A stretch of DNA of 12,281 nucleotides, taken from an uncultured Paraprevotella sp. GTDB taxonomy: Bacteria; Bacteroidota; Bacteroidia; Bacteroidales; Bacteroidaceae. The translations under genes were made by a program, and so were the position numbers. The notes beneath the pieces were generated by a model that saw only the letters and a list, made by a program, of their open reading frames with translations, was not told where the DNA came from and did not search any database. This document shows positions 7,912 to 12,281 of this stretch, piece by piece; the first letter of the stretch is position 1; each line of letters starts with the position of its first letter. The stretch is taken from positions 1 to 12,281 of the forward strand of contig CAAFWT010000197.1 in NCBI GenBank assembly GCA_900766785.1, read 5' to 3'.

Positions 7912-8910
7912 ATGTTGTCGGTAATAGTACCTATATATAATGAGGAGAAATACATCGAGCTATGCATGGATTCCATACTGGCTCAGGATTATCCTCGTGA
8001 GGATATGGAAGTGCTGCTGGTGGATGGTATGAGCACAGACCGCACTCGCCAGCTGCTGGCTCCCTATTTGGAACTTTACCCCTTCCTGCACCTGATAGAC
8101 AATCCTGGCCGAACAGCTCCCAAGGCCATGAACATAGGCATCCAGGCTGCCCAGGGAGATATACTGATGAGATTGGATGCACATGTCATTTACGAACGTA
8201 ATTACTTCTCTGCCCTCACACAGGCACTCATGCGCCTGCATGCCGACAATGTGGGAGCACCCTGTCACACCAGTGTCCTGCATCAGAATACCCGCACGAA
8301 GGCCATACAGGCCGTACTCAGTTGTCCCTTCGGAGTGGGCAACTCGGCATTCCGCACAGGCATAGACCAAGTGATGGAAGTGGATACCGTCCCCTTCGGA
8401 TGCTGGCCCCGAGAAACTTTCCAGAAGTATGGCGTCTATGATGAACGCCTGACACGCAACCAGGATATAGAGTTCAACCGGCGCATCCAGCGCGGGGGAG
8501 GACACATCTACATAGTACCCGACACCCATTCCACATATCTGGCACGAGAGAGTTATCTAGCTTTGGGAAAGAACAACTTTGCCAATGGCCTGTGGAATAT
8601 CAAGACGGTGGCGCTTACCAAGCATTTCTCGTCGCTCAGCCTGCGCCATTTCGTGCCCATGACCTTCGTGCTCTCGTTGGCACTCCCCTTGGTTCTGGGC
8701 ATCTTCTGGCATCCCATCTGGCTCGTGGGGCTACTCTCGGCCACGCTCTATCTGATAGTCCTCTCCATAGTGAGCACACGCTTGGCCCTGGAGGGACATC
8801 TCAGCGTGCCCCAGCTGCTGTCGGCCTTCCTCGTGCTGCATCTCTCTTATGGATGCGGTTCCGTGGTGGGACTCTGGCAGACCAGGATGATGAAGTGTGG
8901 TGGCAGATAG
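7912..8910 (+). CDS. family 2 glycosyltransferase, succinoglycan ExoA-like
   Basis: From the ATG at 7912 the protein has 332 residues and begins directly with the GT-A fold (MLSVIVPIYNEEKYI). DGMSTD (38-43) binds nucleotide, RLDAH (87-91) is the DxD-like metal site, and NQDIEFNRRI (183-192) contains the likely catalytic acid region. APCHT, FGVGNSAFRTG and VDTVPFGCWPRE resemble ExoA of succinoglycan synthesis. The C-terminus has about three hydrophobic segments (about 250-266, 268-288, 299-321), so the enzyme sits on the inner membrane and probably extends a lipid-linked glycan. The frame is open back to a GTG at 7825 that overlaps the previous gene, and ATGs at 7831, 7849 and 7852 are possible. 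I chose 7912 because family homology starts there and AGGGAG lies 12 bases ahead. Donor and acceptor are unknown. Confidence 0.88.
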   Translation: MLSVIVPIYNEEKYIELCMDSILAQDYPREDMEVLLVDGMSTDRTRQLLAPYLELYPFLHLIDNPGRTAPKAMNIGIQAAQGDILMRLDAHVIYERNYFSALTQALMRLHADNVGAPCHTSVLHQNTRTKAIQAVLSCPFGVGNSAFRTGIDQVMEVDTVPFGCWPRETFQKYGVYDERLTRNQDIEFNRRIQRGGGHIYIVPDTHSTYLARESYLALGKNNFANGLWNIKTVALTKHFSSLSLRHFVPMTFVLSLALPLVLGIFWHPIWLVGLLSATLYLIVLSIVSTRLALEGHLSVPQLLSAFLVLHLSYGCGSVVGLWQTRMMKCGGR

Positions 8911-8930
8911 TAATGTAACGAAGTGATGCG

Positions 8931-9536
8931 ATGACGAAATGGATGTTTGATAGGCTTATGGCCATGGTGGGACTCCTCTCCCTATGGTGGCTGATGCTCC
9001 TTGTGGCCATCTGCATCAAGGTCAAGATGCCCGGCCCCATTCTTTTCCGACAGCAGAGGGTAGGGCGCGAGGGACGCCTCTTCACGATGGTGAAGTTTCG
9101 CACCATGCTGGTCAATCATGGCGGCAATAGTGTGAGCGTGGCAGGAGAGAGCCGAATCACACCCCTGGGAAGCATGCTTCGCAGATGGAAACTGGACGAA
9201 CTCCCCGAGCTGTGGAATGTCCTGCTGGGAGATATGTCCTTCGTGGGACCTCGTCCCGATGTGCCAGGCTATGCCGATACACTCACAGGAGAGGACCGCG
9301 AGATACTCCAGCTCCGCCCCGGCATCACAGGACCTGCCAGCATGAAATACAGAAACGAAGAGGAAATCCTCTCTGCTGTGGAGAATCCTCAGAAATATAA
9401 TGATGAAGTGATATTCCCCGACAAGGTGCGCATCAACCGCCTCTATCTGCATGACCACTCCTTCTTCCTCGACCTCAAGATGATAGTGGCCACAGTATTG
9501 GGCAGGCGTATCCTCTATCACGGAGAATGGATATGA
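8931..9536 (+). CDS. small phosphoglycosyltransferase (PglC/WcfS type)
   Basis: This 201-residue bacterial sugar transferase (PF02397 family) is of the minimal monotopic form. A single hydrophobic segment (about 9-31) ends in the break sequence KMPGP that makes a re-entrant helix. The motifs are RVGREGRLFTMVKFRTM (43-59), KLDELPELWNVL with the catalytic Asp-Glu pair D89-E90, and GDMSFVGPRPD (100-110). Such enzymes move a phospho-sugar from a UDP-sugar to undecaprenyl phosphate, the first membrane step of glycan assembly. The aminotransferase gene downstream suggests the substrate is a UDP-4-amino-trideoxyhexose, as with WcfS of Bacteroides fragilis, or its N-acetyl form, as with PglC of Campylobacter. 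It begins 20 bases after the glycosyltransferase gene. Confidence 0.93.
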   Translation: MTKWMFDRLMAMVGLLSLWWLMLLVAICIKVKMPGPILFRQQRVGREGRLFTMVKFRTMLVNHGGNSVSVAGESRITPLGSMLRRWKLDELPELWNVLLGDMSFVGPRPDVPGYADTLTGEDREILQLRPGITGPASMKYRNEEEILSAVENPQKYNDEVIFPDKVRINRLYLHDHSFFLDLKMIVATVLGRRILYHGEWI

Positions 9537-9544
9537 CAGATGCC

Positions 9545-9568
9545 AGCATGTGGCTCCCTCCCCATGCT
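9545..9568 (+). other. hairpin between the phosphoglycosyltransferase and aminotransferase genes
   Basis: AGCATG (9545-9550) pairs with CATGCT (9563-9568), extended by GG/CC after one mismatch. It lies 9 bases after the preceding stop, within the 102-base gap. No T run follows, so it is more likely an RNA-processing or stability element than a terminator, and it may be fortuitous. Confidence 0.2.
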
Positions 9569-9638
9569 TGCAGCGAAGGGCTTGACAAGAAACAGGCTTT
9601 GCCTTCTGGGGGCATAAAAAAAAAGAAAAGTAAAGAAG

Positions 9639-10892
9639 ATGGAACAGAGAAAGCGTATATATCTGTGCCTGGCGCATATGAGCGAAACGGGCCAAGAGCA
9701 GAAGTATATCAAGGAAGCCTTTGATACCAACTGGGTGGTACCCCTGGGCCCCAACGTAAATGGATTTGAGACAGACCTCGAACAGTTTGTGGGCGAGGGA
9801 AAGAGCGTGGTGGCACTCTCCGCCGGCACCGCAGCCGTACACCTTGCCTTGGTGGCATGTGGCGTAGGTCCTGGCGACGAGGTTATCTGTCAGAGCTTCA
9901 CCTTCTGTGCATCATGTCATCCCATCATGTACCAGGGAGCCACTCCCGTGTTTGTGGACAGCGAACCCGACACTTGGAACATGGATCCCGTACTGCTCGA
10001 GGAAGCCATTCTCGACCGCATCCGTAAGACACGCCGTATCCCCAAGGCCATCATCCCCGTATCCTTATACGGAATGCCCTATCGCATAGACCGCATCATG
10101 CGAGTAGCCAACAAGTACAACATCCCAGTTATCGAGGACGCTGCCGAAGGATTAGGCTCAAAGTTTGAAGGACGCATGCTGGGCACCTTTGGACGTTATG
10201 GCGTGCTCAGCTTCAATGGCAATAAGATGATCACCACCAGCGGGGGCGGTGCACTTATCTGCTCCAGTCCCGAGGACAAGAACACCATCATGTGGTATGC
10301 CACTCAGGCACGTGAGGCATATCCATATTATCAGCATGAATCCATAGGATACAATTATCGCATGAGCAACATCTGCGCAGGCATAGGACGTGGACAGATG
10401 ACCCTGCTGGAGGATCATCTCGCTCATCACAGGCACGTGCAGCAGATGTATGAGGAACTGTTGGCAGATATCCCTGGCATCTCTGTTCATCGCGCTCCAT
10501 CACCCGAGCTGGATTCCAACTATTGGCTCTGCACGATGACCCTCGACCCAGAACTTCGTATCAAGGGACAGGCAGATGCTTATGCTTCAGTGGTGACAGG
10601 AGCAGTGGGAGGAGCTTCAGGCGTAACCCACACCGGAGGAAGGGTACGCACCGACTGCCAGCCTAATGACAATGTAGAGGCCCTGCGCGTGTTCCTGGAT
10701 GCACGTCAGGTAGAGAGCCGCCCCCTGTGGAAACCCATGCACAAGCAGCCCATCTATCATGACGCACCCGCTTATGTCAATGGCGTGAGCGAACATATGT
10801 TCCACATAGGCATTTGCCTGCCTGCTGGTCCCTGTGTCTCCGACGAGGATGTGCATTACATCTGCCAGTGTATTCGCGAATCCCTGGAATAG
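9639..10892 (+). CDS. DegT/DnrJ/EryC1 family sugar aminotransferase (PglE/WcfR-like)
   Basis: This is a PLP-dependent enzyme of 417 residues. Family marks are SAGTAAVHLAL (61-71, phosphate binding), PVIEDAAEGLGS (163-174, with D167 contacting the PLP ring nitrogen) and SFNGNKMITTSGGGAL (191-206) with the Schiff-base lysine K196. RPLWKPMH near the end is the usual C-terminal motif. It should put an amino group on the 4-keto sugar made by the dehydratase, giving a UDP-4-amino-4,6-dideoxy-GlcNAc or -GalNAc; the C4 stereochemistry cannot be read here. It is somewhat longer than the roughly 370-390 residues I expect for PglE. The extra length seems to lie in a Gly/Thr/Val-rich stretch before the RPLWKPMH motif. 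No PglD-like acetyltransferase gene follows. It is the last gene of the operon. Confidence 0.92.
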   Translation: MEQRKRIYLCLAHMSETGQEQKYIKEAFDTNWVVPLGPNVNGFETDLEQFVGEGKSVVALSAGTAAVHLALVACGVGPGDEVICQSFTFCASCHPIMYQGATPVFVDSEPDTWNMDPVLLEEAILDRIRKTRRIPKAIIPVSLYGMPYRIDRIMRVANKYNIPVIEDAAEGLGSKFEGRMLGTFGRYGVLSFNGNKMITTSGGGALICSSPEDKNTIMWYATQAREAYPYYQHESIGYNYRMSNICAGIGRGQMTLLEDHLAHHRHVQQMYEELLADIPGISVHRAPSPELDSNYWLCTMTLDPELRIKGQADAYASVVTGAVGGASGVTHTGGRVRTDCQPNDNVEALRVFLDARQVESRPLWKPMHKQPIYHDAPAYVNGVSEHMFHIGICLPAGPCVSDEDVHYICQCIRESLE

Positions 10893-10895
10893 AAA

Positions 10896-10910
10896 CATCC
10901 CATAGGGATG
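10896..10910 (+). terminator. short hairpin just after the glycan operon
   Basis: CATCCC (10896-10901) and GGGATG (10905-10910) make a perfect 6-base stem with a 3-base loop, starting 4 bases after the aminotransferase stop. Position suits an operon end, but the downstream sequence is AATACTATTATGAG rather than a T run, so termination is uncertain. Confidence 0.3.
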
Positions 10911-11008
10911 AATACTATTATGAGTTTGAGTCATTAGGCGGTGGTGATTTCGTCAAACAGGGCCCTTGTTTTGCGCAACCCCTTCGCCTGCTTTCCCTAT
11001 CTCATGCG

Positions 11009-11016
11009 CAAAGGTA
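11009..11016 (-). promoter_or_regulatory. isolated minus-strand -7-like box
   Basis: On the minus strand TACCTTTG fits TAnnTTTG exactly, but no TTG stands 19-21 bases upstream. It would fire toward the 3' end of the aminotransferase gene, where no leftward gene exists. It could be a relic of a lost gene, an antisense start, or chance. Confidence 0.2.
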
Positions 11017-11106
11017 CGCCGGACTTCGGCTGTCATTCTCCGTATGCGGGTGTATGAGGGTGTTTTCGGGATGATTCTTGCCGATTTTTATGTTTCCTCG
11101 CGCTCT

Positions 11107-11328
11107 TCATGGCATGCCCAGGTATCGCACGATGAGGGCCGTTTTGACGAACAGCCCATCGAGCGGTCCATGCACGCGAAGCAGCGGCACGTGTTGCGCC
11201 TGCGTCTTCATCACCCGCTGCCATTCCACCAGCTTCCTGATTTCCCCTTCGTCATGCCCGCGGAAATCCTTGCATATGGCTTCCACGAGAGCCGTCAGTT
11301 GGCCCATGTTTTCGCCACTTTCAGTCAC
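11107..11328 (-). CDS. short hypothetical protein or gene remnant
   Basis: This frame encodes 73 residues from a GTG at 11328, or 66 from the ATG at 11307. I do not recognise it. The peptide is well mixed and helix-like (GEIRKLVEWQRVMKTQAQ), more protein-like than the frames around it, with no signal peptide, membrane segment or metal-binding motif. No Shine-Dalgarno sequence or TAnnTTTG box precedes it. It may be a small real protein, a fragment of a longer lost gene, or part of a repeated element. Confidence 0.35.
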   Translation of the reverse strand: MTESGENMGQLTALVEAICKDFRGHDEGEIRKLVEWQRVMKTQAQHVPLLRVHGPLDGLFVKTALIVRYLGMP

Positions 11329-11581
11329 GAAATGGCCAACTTATCACACAAATCCTTCCAAGTTTGCATCGAATAGAGAAAATCTATTTTGCGCAAATGA
11401 GCCCAAAAAACGGGAAAATGCATCGGAATGAGGGGCGAAAACATGAAATTTTAGGCCTGAAAACATAGTAATTTGATGCATTTTGTGCCCTATCCAAGCG
11501 TTGGAGCTATGGAGCCATGTTTCCGACAATGTTGTAACTCATTGTAATTCTGCTTAATAGATAAAATTTATACTTCACGAA

Positions 11582-11750
11582 ATTTCAATTTCAATTATTT
11601 CAGTTTGTTTTTTGAGGGTTCTGTTCTCCTCACCATATATATATTATATATTATAATTAATTATATATTAATAAGTTATATATCCTATAGAGGGGATATG
11701 GTGGGATTGCATACCCTCCGATTTTTAACTGAAATAACTGAAATTGAAAT
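11582..11750. repeat. AT-rich element with 24-base terminal inverted repeats
   Basis: The arms at 11582-11605 and 11727-11750 are inverted copies with one mismatch in 24 bases. Inside them a second pair, GAGGGT (11614-11619) with ACCCTC (11713-11718), and a third, CACCATAT (11631-11638) with ATATGGTG (11696-11703), are nested in the same order. The centre is almost pure A/T, with a perfect 14-base palindrome at 11652-11665. The whole can fold into one long interrupted hairpin. No clear target-site duplication flanks it and no TAnnTTTG box lies within it. It could be a MITE-like element, an invertible DNA segment, or a transcription barrier. Confidence 0.7.
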
Positions 11751-11756
11751 CATCAC

Positions 11757-12021
11757 TCACTCTGCCATGAGGTTGTTGTACTCCAATCTTTTCTCCAGGT
11801 CCTTCACTCTGAGCAGCTCCTCGGCAGCCTCTTGGCAGAAATGCTCATAGGTGAAGTCGTCGGTGAGGGCAGGCTTCCTTGAGGGTGGGGATAGGTCCTG
11901 GTTTCTTTTGTCGTTCAGCAGAAAATTCCTGGGAGTAATGGTGAATCGTATGGTGTTTTTCTATGTTTATGTTATTGCAGAACGCTTCACCAGTGGTTTT
12001 GGGGAATCCCTTCTCCCCGTG
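11757..12021 (-). pseudogene. remnant of a leftward gene, apparently frameshifted
   Basis: Two overlapping minus-strand frames look coding in different places. One is open from 11960 to a TGA at 11757-11759 and ends in a charged helical stretch (DFTYEHFCQEAAEELL, then KDLEKRLEYNNLMAE). The other is open from 12021 to 11848 (58 codons) and reads plausibly at its start (GEKGFPKTTGEAF). Neither has an ATG near its beginning, and both are preceded by stops. A gene truncated at its 5' end with a frameshift near 11850-11950 would explain this, but chance open frames are possible. I do not recognise the protein. The stop lies 6 bases from the inverted-repeat element. Confidence 0.3.
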
Positions 12022-12106
12022 TTATTTTCCCCCACAGAGCCCAAAAACACGCCGATATACATGACCTCATTCAAGATTCTCAAGTTGAATCAGAGAATAA
12101 GCGCAA

Positions 12107-12190
12107 GCGTTCAAGGAACGCCCCGAAGGGGCAACGAGCACATAGCCCAGGGAGATGCCCTGGGCTATGCGCTTGCTGGGCCTTCAGCCC
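12107..12190. repeat. cluster of four hairpins, probable dispersed repeat
   Basis: Four stem-loops stand in 84 bases: GCGTTC/GAACGC (12107-12121), GCCCC-GAA-GGGGC (12120-12132), a perfect 12-base stem CATAGCCCAGGG/CCCTGGGCTATG with a 5-base loop (12141-12169), and GGGC/GCCC (12178-12190). Arrays combining CCCCGAAGGGG and AGCCCAGGG hairpins are, to my knowledge, common intergenic repeats in Bacteroidota genomes, similar in form to REP elements. It lies upstream of the next possible promoter and could also stop transcription. Confidence 0.6.
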
Positions 12191-12242
12191 GCTCCTTAAA
12201 CGGGCACAGTAGCAAAAAGGTGTGGGTATAAATAAAAAATGT

Positions 12243-12250
12243 TACCTTTG
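12243..12250 (+). promoter_or_regulatory. probable -7 box of the next rightward gene
   Basis: TACCTTTG matches TAnnTTTG exactly, in an A/T-rich setting directly after the hairpin cluster and 8 bases before an ATG. The -33 element is poor: only TGTG at 12221-12224 stands at about the right distance. If used, transcription would begin within a few bases of the ATG, so the message might be nearly leaderless. Confidence 0.45.
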
Positions 12251-12257
12251 CAGTTAT

Positions 12258-12281
12258 ATGGAAACAAAGATATTAGAACAA
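12258..12281 (+). CDS. possible start of a rightward gene (partial)
   Basis: An ATG at 12258 opens eight codons (METKILEQ) that run off the window. The TACCTTTG box 8 bases upstream supports transcription here, but the true start codon may lie further right. Nothing can be said about function. Confidence 0.35.

Larger units (their letters stand above)
10893..12257. other. 1.36-kb stretch with no intact ordinary gene
   Basis: After the glycan operon no reading frame has both family signatures and normal length. The stretch contains a short hairpin, an isolated leftward TACCTTTG box, one short orphan frame, a palindrome TTTGCGCAAA at 11388-11397, an AT-rich inverted-repeat element, a broken leftward frame and a hairpin cluster. 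Base composition switches sharply from GC-rich (10950-11300) to very AT-rich (11530-11750) and back, which suggests a patchwork of separate pieces. In 11400-11530 I see only two direct copies of TGGAGC and two of TTGTAA, with no gene. Confidence 0.6.

Noticed and set aside
8982..9842. Minus-strand open frame of 286 codons
   Set aside because: It spans the antisense of two well-supported genes (phosphoglycosyltransferase and aminotransferase) and has no family features.
10966..11376. Rightward open frame of 136 codons
   Set aside because: It is antisense to the more plausible short minus-strand frame, rich in His/Ser/Arg, has no recognisable motif and no start signal.
10966..11397. Two TTGCGCAA-type palindromes (10971-10978 and 11388-11397) as operators
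   Set aside because: They share only the short core TTGCGCAA, lie far from any supported promoter, and short palindromes like this are expected by chance.
11582..11750. CRISPR array or insertion sequence
   Set aside because: There are only two inverted arms, no direct repeats with spacers, and no transposase reading frame between them.
11605..11850. Rightward open frame of 81 codons
   Set aside because: It runs through the AT-rich inverted-repeat core and then antisense to the leftward remnant; its composition is low-complexity Ile/Tyr/Ser at the start.
11851..12231. Rightward open frame of 126 codons
   Set aside because: Its second half is a translation of the hairpin repeat cluster, and the first half lies opposite the more protein-like minus-strand remnant. 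Such frames arise readily from GC-rich repeats.

Overview
The window looks like the chromosome of a member of the Bacteroidales, most like the Prevotella/Bacteroides group. The evidence is indirect. Candidate promoters have the Bacteroidota -7 box TAnnTTTG, start codons mostly lack a strong Shine-Dalgarno sequence, and one gene encodes a DUF3256 protein, a family I know only from Bacteroidales. An inner-membrane transporter, TruA and DUF3256 also sit in one co-directional run. No 16S rRNA, tRNA or taxon-specific marker is present, so genus-level assignment is a guess.

Left part (1-4083). A few codons at the left edge may be the end of a rightward gene (1-36). A leftward four-gene run follows, read from about 4083 to 191: a secreted endonuclease I-family protein, tRNA pseudouridine synthase A (4-base overlap), a DMT/EamA transporter and a secreted DUF3256 protein. 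A good Bacteroidota promoter (TTG-N19-TAACTTTG, 4187-4216, minus strand) stands about 100 bases upstream of the nuclease.

Middle (4084-10892). A divergent intergenic region holds that promoter, a terminator-like hairpin and a possible rightward -7 box. Five rightward genes follow: a membrane-bound UDP-HexNAc 4,6-dehydratase (PglF/WbpM/CapD type), a UDP-HexNAc 6-dehydrogenase, an ExoA-like family 2 glycosyltransferase, a small phosphoglycosyltransferase (PglC/WcfS type) and a PLP sugar aminotransferase (PglE/WcfR type). Dehydratase plus aminotransferase should make a UDP-2-acetamido-4-amino-trideoxyhexose. The phosphoglycosyltransferase would load this on undecaprenyl phosphate, the glycosyltransferase would extend it, and the dehydrogenase would supply a uronic acid. 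A 4-amino sugar with no acetyltransferase gene nearby, together with a uronic acid, could give a glycan carrying both charges, as in Bacteroides fragilis polysaccharide A. No flippase, polymerase or export gene is present, so the locus is incomplete within the window.

Right part (10893-12281). About 1.36 kb lacks an intact gene of ordinary size. It holds one short orphan frame, a 169-base AT-rich element bounded by 24-base inverted repeats with one mismatch, remnants of a leftward reading frame apparently broken by a frameshift, and a cluster of GC-rich hairpins. It ends in a TACCTTTG box just before the possible first codons of another gene. This stretch looks like a repeat-rich junction and is the least explained part of the window.
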